Shown piece after piece: positions 6,070 through 14,723 of a stretch of DNA of 18,921 nt. The position numbers and the translations under genes are program-made. Origin of the DNA: JBMNOU01 sp050943215 (GTDB lineage Bacteria; Bacillota; Clostridia; Christensenellales; SZUA-584). Numbering within the stretch: position 1 is the first letter of the stretch; each line of letters begins with the position of its first letter. Where the stretch lies: the NCBI GenBank assembly GCA_050943215.1, contig JBMNOU010000038.1, positions 1 through 18,921 on the forward strand. The letters are read 5' to 3'. Below the pieces are notes generated by a model. The model was given only the letters and a program-made list of their open reading frames with translations. It did not search any database and had not been told where the DNA came from.

Positions 6070-8211
6070 TCAATCAATATTTCTCATGCTAAGTGAAATC
6101 CTTTTTTTATCCGGATCAACGCTAATTACGATGACTTTAACAACATTGCCCGGTTTTAGAATATCAAGCGGGTGTCTGACAAACGTATCGGAGATTTCAG
6201 AAATGTGAACCAGTCCATCCTGGTGAACGCCGATATCGACGAATGCACCAAAATCCGTTACATTACGGACCGTTCCTGTCAGCACCATACCCGTCTTTAT
6301 ATCCTCAAGGTGCATCACGTCAGAGCGAAAAACCGGCTGCTCAAATTTATCCCGCGGGTCGCGTCCAGGTTTTTTAAGCTCTTGCAAAATATCTTTGAGC
6401 GTGATCTCTCCGATGCCTATTTGCCTAGTCAATGTAGATATGTCAAGATGATCGATCTCTTTTCTTATTTGGTCAAGCCCTTTGGCGATTGTCTCGTATC
6501 CTTTAATATGCATCAGTTGATACACAGCGTGATACGATTCTGGATGAATTGCGGTGTTGTCAAGCAGATTGTCCGCATCCGGTATCCTTAAAAAACCGGC
6601 GCATTGCTCAAAAGCCTTTTCACCGAGCATAGGCACCTTTTTTAGCTGTTCTCTGCTGATAAAGCGACCCAGCCGCTCGCGCATCTTTACAATGTTTTTC
6701 GCTGTAGCAGCCGTTATCCCTGAAACGTATTGAAGCAATGAAGGTGAGGCGGTGTTCAAATCAACACCAACCTGGTTCACACAGCATTCGACGATGCCAC
6801 ATAGCATCTCGCTAAGCCGTTTTTGATTGACATCGTGCTGGTACTGCCCGACCCCAATGGCTTTCGGATCGATTTTGACCAGCTCCGCTAGCGGATCCTG
6901 CAGTCTGCGCGCAATGGATACCGCGCTTCTTTGCGCCACATCAAGCTTTGGAAGCTCTTCCGCTGCCAGCTTCGATGCTGAATAAACAGACGCGCCCGCT
7001 TCATTGACCATTACATAATAAACCGTTCTGCTGATTTTTTTTATCAGCGCAGCCACAACCGCTTCCGTTTCCTTTGAGGCAGTGCCGTTGCCAATGGCTA
7101 TTATATCCACATCATGTTTTTCTATGAGCTGTTTTAATTTCTTTTCGGCCTCGGGTATGTTATGATAGTCTAGTGTCATATACACAATATCCGTGTCCAA
7201 TACTTTGCCGGTTGGGTCGATCACCGCAGCTTTATTCCCTGTCCTATACCCAGGATCGAGCGCTAGTACTGTCTTGCCTTTGACAGGCGGCTGAAGCAGC
7301 AGATTTTTTAAATTCTCTCCGAATACTTTAATAGCCTGCTCTTCTGCCATTTCAGTCAGCTCTTTTCTAATCTCTCTTTCGATGGAAGGAAAAATCAGCC
7401 TTTTGCAGGAGGCTTTCGCAGCATCCTCTAAATAACGGCTCTTCCAGCCCGGACGCATAACGTGCTTTATCACCGCTTGAAAAGCAGCTTCTCCATTTAT
7501 ATCAAGCTTTACGCTTAATGCTTTTTCCTTCTCACCCCTATTCAGGGCGAGTATCCGGTGCGGGACCAGACGGCAAACAGGCTCCGAAAAATCGTTATAC
7601 ATTTCGTATACGGTATTTTGCTCCCCCGCTGTTTTTGATACGATTAGGCTGGTGCGTCTTGCAAGCCCGCGTATCTTCTTGCGCAGTTCCGCATTATCCG
7701 AAATCATCTCGGCTACAATGTCCTTCGCGCCCTCTATCGCTGCCTCTAAAGAGTCTATGCCTTTTTCGCGATTGATGTAATCCCGGGAAATACGGGCCAA
7801 ATCTTTATCCGATGTCTGCTGTCGCCAGATCAGCCAGGCTAACGGCTCTAAGCCTTTATCTTTTGCAACCGTCGCTTTTGTCTGCCGTTTAGGCCGGTAA
7901 GGCCGGTATAGATCGTCGACTTCGGTCACACTATACGCGCTGTTAATCTTTTTCTCAAGCGATGGCGTCATTTTATCCTGCTGTGCAATCAGCCTGATGA
8001 CCTCTTCTTTCCTGCTTTTTAGGTTCTTTAAGCAGTCGAGCCTCTCTTCAAGCTGACGCAGTATCTCGTCCGAGAGCCCGCCGGTCGCCTCTTTCCTGTA
8101 TCGCGCAATAAAAGGAAGTGTATTTCCCTTTTCGATAAGCGCGATAGCGCTGGCCGCCTGGTTTTCTTTTATTTTCAGCTCATCGGCTATTTGTATGATA
8201 ATATCTTTCAA
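6070..8211 (-). CDS. tex: Tex-family RNA-binding protein with S1 domain
   Basis: The 713-residue protein matches the length and domain order of Tex: helical N-terminal region with ALIEKGNTLPFIARYRKEATGGL (about 25-46), RNase H-like YqgF domain beginning at LALDPGYRTG (316-325), helix-hairpin-helix region around residue 500 (YVSGITAATAKNIV) and a C-terminal S1 RNA-binding domain (about 640-709, TGTVRNVTDFGAFVDIGVHQDGLVHIS). Tex is a conserved cytoplasmic nucleic-acid-binding protein linked to transcription and RNA handling; its exact role is unsettled. Translation starts at TTG 8211 with GGAG about 8 bases upstream; the ATG overlapping that GGAG is in another frame. It is the first gene of a tex-HAD pair. 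Confidence 0.93.
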   Translation of the reverse strand: MKDIIIQIADELKIKENQAASAIALIEKGNTLPFIARYRKEATGGLSDEILRQLEERLDCLKNLKSRKEEVIRLIAQQDKMTPSLEKKINSAYSVTEVDDLYRPYRPKRQTKATVAKDKGLEPLAWLIWRQQTSDKDLARISRDYINREKGIDSLEAAIEGAKDIVAEMISDNAELRKKIRGLARRTSLIVSKTAGEQNTVYEMYNDFSEPVCRLVPHRILALNRGEKEKALSVKLDINGEAAFQAVIKHVMRPGWKSRYLEDAAKASCKRLIFPSIEREIRKELTEMAEEQAIKVFGENLKNLLLQPPVKGKTVLALDPGYRTGNKAAVIDPTGKVLDTDIVYMTLDYHNIPEAEKKLKQLIEKHDVDIIAIGNGTASKETEAVVAALIKKISRTVYYVMVNEAGASVYSASKLAAEELPKLDVAQRSAVSIARRLQDPLAELVKIDPKAIGVGQYQHDVNQKRLSEMLCGIVECCVNQVGVDLNTASPSLLQYVSGITAATAKNIVKMRERLGRFISREQLKKVPMLGEKAFEQCAGFLRIPDADNLLDNTAIHPESYHAVYQLMHIKGYETIAKGLDQIRKEIDHLDISTLTRQIGIGEITLKDILQELKKPGRDPRDKFEQPVFRSDVMHLEDIKTGMVLTGTVRNVTDFGAFVDIGVHQDGLVHISEISDTFVRHPLDILKPGNVVKVIVISVDPDKKRISLSMRNID

Positions 8212-8314
8212 AATTCATCTCCAAAAATATACATGATTTAATGATGTGCATCAAAAATGTCACTGCCTTAAATGAGTAATCTGACGGGCATAATTATCAA
8301 ACACACAGTTTATT

Positions 8315-8932
8315 TTATCTATTGTGTAAAAAACCATTCCATTTGCTTTTTCTTTCAATCATTTTGCCTATCTCATCTAAAAGATGCTGTCTGATTTCAA
8401 AGAGCTTATAAATGTCGATACCCAGCTGCTGTATAATAAAATCTTCGGGTGCCGCAGCAGTATCAATATCCATTTCAAGTCCGTGCCTGCTTCCGCGATA
8501 ACAAAAAAGGGGTGTTTTGGCAGCACATCTGTACGCCGTACTGATAATGTCCTCACATTTATATAGTTTTAAGAGGTGTCCTGTGACGCCTTTTACCCCA
8601 GAGTCCACGGATATGTTATCGATCATTTTCTCAAACGCCTTGTTTTCCGCGGTATATCCCTCAACAACAAAGAAGGCAGCATCGGCTGCACCATCTATCA
8701 CCTCTGCTGCGTCGGCAACCGCATTCACTGTCTCCCCATCCGTATCTTCATTCAGAAATGTCTCACATTTTTCAAGCTGTATTTCAAGCGTTTTGGCGTA
8801 GTATAGCTTTAAAAGCGCAGCCTGCACCTCTTGCGGCAGCGTGTCGTCTATCGCTTGTTCAAGAGTAAAATCTTTAAGCATCAGGGCCAGTTCTTTATAT
8901 TTATTCGCAGAATCGATAATTCTTTGCTCCAT
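8315..8932 (-). CDS. Unknown 205-residue protein, fourth gene of the ABC exporter operon
   Basis: The product is a soluble, mostly helical acidic protein with no membrane segment or signal peptide. It is Ala/Asp/Glu-rich around residues 60-95, and its C-terminus is basic (ERKSKWNGFLHNR). I recognise no family. The start ATG lies 4 bases after the upstream permease stop and takes its ribosome binding site (AAGGGCGTGATG) from the end of that gene, so translational coupling is likely. The tight linkage suggests an accessory, immunity or regulatory role for the exporter, but this rests on context only. No clear terminator follows. Confidence 0.75.
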   Translation of the reverse strand: MEQRIIDSANKYKELALMLKDFTLEQAIDDTLPQEVQAALLKLYYAKTLEIQLEKCETFLNEDTDGETVNAVADAAEVIDGAADAAFFVVEGYTAENKAFEKMIDNISVDSGVKGVTGHLLKLYKCEDIISTAYRCAAKTPLFCYRGSRHGLEMDIDTAAAPEDFIIQQLGIDIYKLFEIRQHLLDEIGKMIERKSKWNGFLHNR

Positions 8933-8936
8933 GCCA

Positions 8937-10112
8937 TCACGCCCTTAGTTTTTTGTTATACAGTACCACGCTGATCGCAAAAAATACAAGTGCCATACCC
9001 GCAAGGACAAGTATATTATTGATCACACTGCCAAGACCGCCGCCATAAACGGCGAGGCTTTCTACTGCCTCAAGTACCCATTTCTGAGGCATTGCATTAG
9101 CAACCCCTAAGAGAATATCCGATCCGACTACGGACAAGGGCCACATGCATCCTCCGAGCATTGCCGTTGCAACAAGAATCACGGGCATCCCCGCATTCAT
9201 CTGCTCATACGTATTAAACAGCGTTGACAGTAGCAGGCCAAGGCATGTCGCTGTCAGCCCAAAAACGATAAAAACTAAAAATATAGGCATCAGGTTCTCG
9301 CCAAAATCGATGCTGAACAGCAGCTGCCCTAAAAAAAGTACAATTGCCATTTGTACAATACCGATCAGAAAAGTCGGGATAAAGTTGCCCGCCAGCACAG
9401 CTGTTCCGGAAAGCGGCGATATCCTGATTCTGTTCCATGTATTGAGTTTTTTATCTTCAAGAATGCTGCCGATCGTAAACACGATGCTAAACATCACAAA
9501 GAAGATATTAAAACCCATCAGAAAATGTACATCTGTCGCAAAAGCCTCGTCAAAACCGGCGGCCCCTACTATGCCGGTTTTGATGGTAACAGCTGCATAC
9601 TCTCCCATACGGTCTGAAAACTTTTGTTCAACATCCTTGGCGGATGGAGCGGCAATGCCAATGCCCGCCACCGTATCCGCTAACGTTGATTGCAGCGAAT
9701 AGATATGTGCCGTTCTAGAAGAAGCCGAACGTATTGCGTTCTCAAGTGCCATTATTTCCCGGATATCCGCTGTTTTCACCAGTGTAAGGGTAGCGGTGCC
9801 TTTTTTGAGACTCTCCCCGAAACCCTTGGGTATAACGATGGCCGCCATCGTTTCCCCTTTCGCAACGGATATTTCCGCTTCTTTTTCTCCTATCAGCTCT
9901 AAGGAATATGTGCCCGTACCAAGCGTGTCTAAAAACGTTTCTGTCACATCTGAATGATCGTTATCCGAAATATATACCCTTTGTATATTGTTGCTGCCAA
10001 ATAACGCGTTACCGAAAACAAAGGTCAAAACAAGCGCCAATGAAATCATGATCACGTACATGGAGGCTTCAGTGCGCATTCTCTTAAACTTCAGCCACAA
10101 AATGGATGCCAT
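8937..10112 (-). CDS. ABC-2 type exporter permease (second)
   Basis: The permease has about 391 residues: one N-terminal membrane helix, a long extracytoplasmic region (about residues 45-195) and five C-terminal membrane helices, as in ABC-2 permeases of the DrrB/LnrN/YhaP kind. It pairs with the neighbouring permease to form the membrane channel. The ATG at 10112 fits the AGGAGGG ribosome binding site 8 bases upstream; a TTG two codons earlier (10118) sits almost on that site and overlaps the previous stop, so it is less likely. It belongs to the ATPase-permease-permease-unknown operon. Confidence 0.85.
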   Translation of the reverse strand: MASILWLKFKRMRTEASMYVIMISLALVLTFVFGNALFGSNNIQRVYISDNDHSDVTETFLDTLGTGTYSLELIGEKEAEISVAKGETMAAIVIPKGFGESLKKGTATLTLVKTADIREIMALENAIRSASSRTAHIYSLQSTLADTVAGIGIAAPSAKDVEQKFSDRMGEYAAVTIKTGIVGAAGFDEAFATDVHFLMGFNIFFVMFSIVFTIGSILEDKKLNTWNRIRISPLSGTAVLAGNFIPTFLIGIVQMAIVLFLGQLLFSIDFGENLMPIFLVFIVFGLTATCLGLLLSTLFNTYEQMNAGMPVILVATAMLGGCMWPLSVVGSDILLGVANAMPQKWVLEAVESLAVYGGGLGSVINNILVLAGMALVFFAISVVLYNKKLRA

Positions 10113-10114
10113 GC

Positions 10115-11410
10115 TCAAACCCTCCTTTTTCTTGGAAATAGCATGGTGCCGATTAAAAATAACACGGCGCCGAGAGCAATACTTCCAGAAAGATAAGGCA
10201 ATATCTCTATCAAAGGTGCACCGGTCACATTTTCGGTATAAGCTTTTACCGCAAGCCCGTTAGGCGTAATCAGTGATACAAAAGTAAAAAACTTCGGCAG
10301 TAAATAAAGCGGGATATAACTGCCGCCAAAGAGCGCTACAACCTGCACAACGACTGACTGAAAAACGGTGCTAATTCTTGGGTTGCCCGCCCTATAAACC
10401 CATACCATTAAAAGAACACCAAGACCTGTTACCGATATGGCCGTGCATATCGATGTCATTAGAAGTCCCAAAGGGTCTCCCCAATCGATACCGAAAGCCA
10501 ACGTCGAAAACCCAAAAAGGATGATGAGTTGCAAAAGGCACAAGAAAAAAATCGCAAAAGATTTACCAATAAGCAGCTTCTTATTTGATATACCGGCAGC
10601 TGTCAGCCTTTGAAGCGTTTTTTCTTCATTTTCGGTGTGTAAAAACACGCTGCCGTGCCCCGCTGAATACAATATAAACATACATGCAATGGCGATCGAG
10701 TAATAATAGAAGCTGTCAAGCACCTTCCTTGCTTCAATGTTTTTTGACTGAATGTCGATTCCCGGCGTTGCAAGAGAGCCGGCCGAATCCTGTATAAATT
10801 TTATAATATCAAGCTTGCTTATTGTTTCTTGAAAAGGCTGGCCATTATCCATTACCATCTGAAAAAGTACGCCAAGATCAGCGGAAATGGACGATATAGC
10901 ATCAGTATAAGATTGCACGACTCCGGTCACTATGCTCAGTTTAAGCGTGCTTTGCCGCGAACCCATAACGACTATCTCGGTTCTGTCTCCGCCTCCCTGC
11001 ATGCTATTTATGACGTTTAAAATGTAGTCTTTGGGGATAGTGATGACTGCATCGACAGCGCCTTGCTCAAGTAGGCCTTGCGCCTTGGCTTCATCTGTTA
11101 CCTGATAGCTGATAAACGCACTCACCTCATCAGAGTCAAGGATGGAATAGATCGACATCATATCCGCGTCAAATGAATTGTCGGCGTTAGCTCCCATTTT
11201 GAGCTTAATTCCCGAAACATCACTTGAATTCGTATGGTCTACAATGGCAATGTTGATCTGCATAATTGGATTGCTCCGTTGAAAGATGCCGCCAAGTGCC
11301 AGACTCAGTATCAAAATCAAAACTAGAGGCATAATAAAAATAAAGATCAGCGCCTTAAAATCCCTTAATACAACCAGCATATCTTTTTTGATAATATCAA
11401 ACAATCTCAT
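10115..11410 (-). CDS. ABC-2 type exporter permease (first)
   Basis: The 431-residue permease has a first membrane helix at about 20-42, an extracytoplasmic domain to about residue 235, then five membrane helices. It has the same architecture as the next permease but is divergent in sequence, giving a heterodimeric exporter. The ATG is separated from the ATPase stop by a single base, and GAGGGATTAAC provides the ribosome binding site, implying coupled translation. ATPase plus two such permeases resembles the LnrLMN linearmycin exporter of Bacillus and other drug exporters; the true substrate is not readable. Confidence 0.85.
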   Translation of the reverse strand: MRLFDIIKKDMLVVLRDFKALIFIFIMPLVLILILSLALGGIFQRSNPIMQINIAIVDHTNSSDVSGIKLKMGANADNSFDADMMSIYSILDSDEVSAFISYQVTDEAKAQGLLEQGAVDAVITIPKDYILNVINSMQGGGDRTEIVVMGSRQSTLKLSIVTGVVQSYTDAISSISADLGVLFQMVMDNGQPFQETISKLDIIKFIQDSAGSLATPGIDIQSKNIEARKVLDSFYYYSIAIACMFILYSAGHGSVFLHTENEEKTLQRLTAAGISNKKLLIGKSFAIFFLCLLQLIILFGFSTLAFGIDWGDPLGLLMTSICTAISVTGLGVLLMVWVYRAGNPRISTVFQSVVVQVVALFGGSYIPLYLLPKFFTFVSLITPNGLAVKAYTENVTGAPLIEILPYLSGSIALGAVLFLIGTMLFPRKRRV

Positions 11411-11411
11411 G

Positions 11412-12347
11412 TTAATCCCTCAGCGCTCTTCCCGTCAGATTTAAAAACACTGTTTCAAGATTGGCTTTTTCTGTATCAAATGCAACAAGATCGGCATTGC
11501 TTTTTGCGATCAAGTCAAGGATAGCTTTTGTTGACGCATTGGATGCTTTTGCAACGATATGTATATCCCTACTCTCCATACTGACAGTTGAAACACAGTC
11601 TAGTTGCCGGAGACGGTCGCCAAGCAATTTGTCTTCTTTGCTGAGTTTTACGCTGATCTCATACTGAGCACCCAAAGTTGCCGTAATCTCGTCTTTTGTA
11701 CCGGCTGCAATGATATGCCCTTCGTCCATGATACACACCTTTGAGCATAGCATTTCCACTTCCTCCATATAGTGGCTCGTATAGATTATCGTAGTACCGT
11801 TTTGAGACAATGCTTTAACGGTGTTCAATATATGATTCCTCGATTGCGGGTCTATGCCTACGGTCGGCTCATCCATAATGATAAATTCAGGCTCATGCAG
11901 CAGTGCAGCGCCGATATTCAGACGCCTTTTCATTCCACCGGAATATTTTTTGACTTTATCTTTGAGCCTGTCTTCGATGCCGATTATCTGTGATACCTCA
12001 TTAATTTGCCTTTTAAGCACACCTCCTCTAAGGCCATAAGCTTTGCCCCAAAAGGTCAGGTTTTCGAGTCCTGAGAGATTTGGATAAAGAGCAATTTCCT
12101 GGGGAACCAGCCCGAGAACTTTCTGTATACATATTGGGTTTATAACAATATCATGGCCTTTAAACATAATTTTTCCAGCATCCGGAACAATCAGCGTGGC
12201 GATCATCGAAATTGTCGTTGATTTTCCGGCACCGTTTGGCCCAAGAAGCCCTAAAATATCGCCTTTTTCCACTCTGAATGAGATACCATCTACAGCTTTA
12301 ATATTTTTAAAATACTTTTTCAATCCTGAGATTTCGAGAAAAGGCAT
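11412..12347 (-). CDS. ABC exporter ATPase, DrrA/LnrL type
   Basis: The protein has 311 residues from the ATG at 12347. It contains Walker A GPNGAGKST (36-44), Q-loop VPQE (81-84), signature YSGGM (135-139), Walker B FIIMDEP (155-161) and switch histidine H192. The ending LETVFLNLTGRALRD is typical of the daunorubicin-resistance (DrrA) class of ATPases. A TTG at 12359 would give four more residues, but it overlaps the GGAGG ribosome binding site, which is correctly spaced (5 bases) for the ATG. It energises the two downstream permeases. Likely role: export of an antibiotic, lipid-like or other amphipathic compound. Confidence 0.9.
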   Translation of the reverse strand: MPFLEISGLKKYFKNIKAVDGISFRVEKGDILGLLGPNGAGKSTTISMIATLIVPDAGKIMFKGHDIVINPICIQKVLGLVPQEIALYPNLSGLENLTFWGKAYGLRGGVLKRQINEVSQIIGIEDRLKDKVKKYSGGMKRRLNIGAALLHEPEFIIMDEPTVGIDPQSRNHILNTVKALSQNGTTIIYTSHYMEEVEMLCSKVCIMDEGHIIAAGTKDEITATLGAQYEISVKLSKEDKLLGDRLRQLDCVSTVSMESRDIHIVAKASNASTKAILDLIAKSNADLVAFDTEKANLETVFLNLTGRALRD

Positions 12348-12379
12348 AACATCCTCCAAGTAAAAAAATAACCTTTTTT

Positions 12380-12409
12380 ATACTATCATAAAACTTACAA
12401 AAATTACAA
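12380..12409 (-). promoter_or_regulatory. Probable housekeeping promoter of the ABC operon
   Basis: On the minus strand TTGTAA (12409-12404) is followed after 18 bases by TAGTAT (12385-12380). Transcription would begin near 12373, about 26 bases before the ATG of the ATPase gene. The elements are close to, but not at, consensus. Confidence 0.5.
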
Positions 12410-12418
12410 CGATAGTAT
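12380..12418. promoter_or_regulatory. Operator-like inverted repeat bracketing the ABC promoter
   Basis: ATACTATC (12380-12387) and GATAGTAT (12411-12418) are perfect 8-base inverted arms 23 bases apart. One arm covers the predicted -10 element and the other lies just upstream of the -35. The interior contains two TTACAA copies. This geometry suits a repressor or a promoter-bending regulator. No regulator gene is encoded next to the operon, so if real it would be controlled in trans. Confidence 0.45.
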
Positions 12419-12507
12419 TTTATTTTGTTGTAAAAATTAATGTAGAGAAACGTTTATTTATGATTGGCATAAATTATATTGAACTGAAAAAAAGGTTGTG
12501 ATGTTCA

Positions 12508-13335
12508 TTGAATATTTTAGTAGCAATTGAAGACAAAGGGCTTGTTCTCAAACCGCTTATTGCAAACAGAACGCATGATGCATTGCGGCTTGGATGTATG
12601 ATCAGTATAAATGAGATAAATGAAACCGATGGCCGAATGGTAAGCATTGTAGTCACCGATTGCGAACGCAGCTTAGAAAAAGAATGCACCATACTATGCA
12701 CCATTCTTGCGGATATTATTATTGAAAACCTGCAGATCAGGTATTTGGTGCGGCTATTAAAGCAACAGTATTATTATTTATCCGAAAAGGAACAATGTGA
12801 TATATTGGTTCGCGTGCTAAAAAAACTTTGGTACGGAACATCTGGCCAAAAAAACGAAATCATAATGTGTAAAAGCGATATACGACAAAGGCTATATGGG
12901 ACAATCATTGAAAATGAAGCCAAGACGATTGTGCTCGAAGGGTTTATGCGATTTCGGATGAAGGATTGTCTTGCTGCCTGGGAGAAGGAGCTTGCAAAAA
13001 ACGTTGAGGATTATATCCGAAAAAAGGAATACGTCGAATTTGTAGAAATCCTTCGGCTGTTTGTTAAAATCCGTATACCCCGGATACGCAAGGTACACAT
13101 CTGTGTGGATAGCGATGGCGAATACGTTCTACTTGACGAGCGCTTGTGCCTTTTGAAATGCCAGTTTATTGGCACCAACATTGATAAAGATGACGCTCTT
13201 TTGTCTGCGCTTGTCAATATCGCGCCACTTAACATCGTCGTGCATAATAAAGAGAGATTTTGGGATGCCCGTATTATTGAAACCATCAAGGATGTTTTTG
13301 GCCAGAGGGTAGAATTTTCTGAAGATATGATATGA
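12508..13335 (+). CDS. ytxC: Sporulation protein YtxC-like
   Basis: The 275-residue protein matches the YtxC family in length and in its middle segment (about 140-185: LEGFMRFRMKDCL..., ...VEDYIRKKEYVEFVEILRLFV, then a PRIRKVHI stretch). YtxC proteins occur in spore formers; their molecular role is unknown. In Bacillus subtilis ytxC lies next to thrS, and here thrS lies about 3.2 kb downstream on the same strand with four genes between, so part of the old neighbourhood appears kept. The start is TTG 12508 with AAAGGTTGTGATG upstream; the ATG at 12501 is in another frame and stops after nine codons. It is divergent from the ABC operon. Confidence 0.75.
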   Translation: MNILVAIEDKGLVLKPLIANRTHDALRLGCMISINEINETDGRMVSIVVTDCERSLEKECTILCTILADIIIENLQIRYLVRLLKQQYYYLSEKEQCDILVRVLKKLWYGTSGQKNEIIMCKSDIRQRLYGTIIENEAKTIVLEGFMRFRMKDCLAAWEKELAKNVEDYIRKKEYVEFVEILRLFVKIRIPRIRKVHICVDSDGEYVLLDERLCLLKCQFIGTNIDKDDALLSALVNIAPLNIVVHNKERFWDARIIETIKDVFGQRVEFSEDMI

Positions 13336-13401
13336 CCGTGGCCTAAAACCGTCGGTTTGCAGAAAAACACAAACCTATGCCTGTTTTGTTGTATTAATTT
13401 A

Positions 13402-13430
13402 TTGATATTCCTACACTTCTATAGTAAAAT
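13402..13430 (+). promoter_or_regulatory. Sigma-A-type promoter of the amidohydrolase gene
   Basis: TTGATA (13402-13407), a 17-base spacer and TAAAAT (13425-13430) give a good housekeeping promoter. It starts transcription around 13437, about 20 bases before the amidohydrolase ATG. Confidence 0.6.
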
Positions 13431-13457
13431 ACCCACAAAATCTAACGGAGAAAGTGA

Positions 13458-14243
13458 ATGGTTATAGATTTTCACACACACTGTTTTCCCGATGCTGTTG
13501 CAAAAAAAGCAATCCCCGAGCTGGAAGAAAGCGGCTGTGTCAAAGCGCTTCATGACGGTACTGTTGGCAGTCTAAAGCAGTTAATGGATGAATGCGATGT
13601 TGACATCAGCATCGTGCTGCCCGTTGCGACTAAGCCGTCACAGGTTCCGGTTATCAACGATTGGGCGAAAAGTTCCGCAGATGATACCCTTTGTTTTTTT
13701 GGCGCACTTCACCCGGACGATCCGTATTTTTATGAAAACGCAAAAAAATTGAAGGAGGATGGGTTTAGGGGCGTCAAACTGCATCCTGATTACCAACACT
13801 TTTATGCTGACGAGCCGCGCATGATGCCGCTGTACGAGGCTTTGCGTGATCTCGGCCTAATTGTTTCACTCCATTCGGGTATGGATATCGGATACCCGGT
13901 ACCTGTCCATTGCACACCGCTAATGATAAAAAACATCATGGAATCGATCAAAGGACTTAAAATCATTGCCGCTCATATGGGCGCGTACGCGCTTTGGCAG
14001 GATGTTGAAGCGCTGCTGATCGGCCTTCCTATATTTTTCGACACATCATATTCTTACCATGCACTTAAACAGCAGGGTATGGAACGCATTATCAAAAAGC
14101 ATGGTGCTGAAAACGTTCTTTTTGGCACAGATTCTCCCTGGAAAAGGGCAGATACTGAGATCTCGCGGATCATTGCGCTTAACCTGCCTGCCCGGGATAT
14201 CGACAAAATACTGTTTGGTAATGCGCTCTCGCTCCTTAATTAA
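13458..14243 (+). CDS. Metal-dependent amidohydrolase (amidohydrolase-2, TIM barrel)
   Basis: The 261-residue protein shows the amidohydrolase metal-site pattern: HTH near the N-terminus (H6, H8), GVKLHPDYQ (K107, H109), H139 in SLHSG, H173 in AAHMG and D225 in FGTDSPW. This fits the amidohydrolase-2 branch, which includes decarboxylases and lactone or amide hydrolases, rather than classical TatD DNases. The substrate is unknown. The start ATG has GGAG about 8 bases upstream and its own promoter. mazF follows after 66 bases. Confidence 0.8.
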   Translation: MVIDFHTHCFPDAVAKKAIPELEESGCVKALHDGTVGSLKQLMDECDVDISIVLPVATKPSQVPVINDWAKSSADDTLCFFGALHPDDPYFYENAKKLKEDGFRGVKLHPDYQHFYADEPRMMPLYEALRDLGLIVSLHSGMDIGYPVPVHCTPLMIKNIMESIKGLKIIAAHMGAYALWQDVEALLIGLPIFFDTSYSYHALKQQGMERIIKKHGAENVLFGTDSPWKRADTEISRIIALNLPARDIDKILFGNALSLLN

Positions 14244-14309
14244 GCTATCACCTTTTGCATTCCGGTCATATTATAATAAGGGAGTCCAATACAGCATGCG
14301 GGGTGAAAT

Positions 14310-14654
14310 ATGATAGAGCGAGGAGATATTTATTATGCGGACTTAAACCCCGTTACCGGATCGGAACAAGGCGGCATACGTCCCGTGCTTGTCATACAAA
14401 ACGACACTGGCAACAGGTTTAGTCCCACAGTGATCGTTGCAGCCATTACGTCCAATCTCGGAAAAGCACGTTTGCCTACGCATATTGTCATTGATGAAGA
14501 CGTGTTATCGGAAAAAAGCGTTGTTCTTTTGGAACAGATCAGGACGATAGATAAAACAAGGCTAATAAAAAAGATGGGACGGCTAAGCGAAAAGGATATG
14601 CTTCGCATTGATGAAGCCATTTCCGTCAGCATGGGGTTTGATAAAAATAAGTAA
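14310..14654 (+). CDS. mazF: MazF/EndoA-type endoribonuclease toxin
   Basis: The 114-residue protein closely resembles Bacillus MazF (EndoA): ADLNPVTGSEQGGIRPVLVIQND, FSPTVIVAAIT and VVLLEQIRTIDK. The catalytic residues of the family are visible as R24 and T47 (R25 and T48 in B. subtilis MazF). MazF cleaves single-stranded mRNA at short motifs and is normally held in check by a MazE/EndoAI antitoxin encoded just upstream. Here the 66-base upstream gap holds no antitoxin gene, and the preceding gene is the amidohydrolase. The ATG follows GGGGTGAAAT. A TATAAT at about 14270 may be a -10 of its own, but the -35 is poor. A strong terminator follows. Confidence 0.93.
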   Translation: MIERGDIYYADLNPVTGSEQGGIRPVLVIQNDTGNRFSPTVIVAAITSNLGKARLPTHIVIDEDVLSEKSVVLLEQIRTIDKTRLIKKMGRLSEKDMLRIDEAISVSMGFDKNK

Positions 14655-14667
14655 AAAGGCAAAAACT

Positions 14668-14699
14668 AAAAGGCGGAAGAAAGTTTCTTCCGCCTTTTT
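14668..14699 (+). terminator. Strong intrinsic terminator after mazF
   Basis: AAAAGGCGGAAGAAA and TTTCTTCCGCCTTTT are perfect 15-base complements separated by one base, giving a GC-rich stem of about 12 bp with a small loop and a T-run. It ends the amidohydrolase-mazF unit, 13 bases after the mazF stop. Confidence 0.9.
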
Positions 14700-14723
14700 A
14701 CTGAATAATACCTTGGAGGCTTA

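Noticed and set aside
8226..8254. TTGATG-17-TATATT upstream of tex as a promoter
   Set aside because: Spacing is good, but transcription would start inside the ribosome binding site of tex, leaving almost no leader; it may be chance in AT-rich DNA.
13345..13380. Competing small hairpins (AACCG/CGGTT and GGTTTG/CAAACC) after ytxC as a regulatory switch or terminator
   Set aside because: The stems are short, there is no solid T-tract and no downstream expression platform before the amidohydrolase promoter.
14059..14313. Overlapping frame whose stop touches the mazF start, considered as a hidden antitoxin
   Set aside because: It lies almost wholly inside the amidohydrolase gene in another frame, has no ribbon-helix-helix pattern or MazF-binding tail, and looks like a shadow of the real gene.
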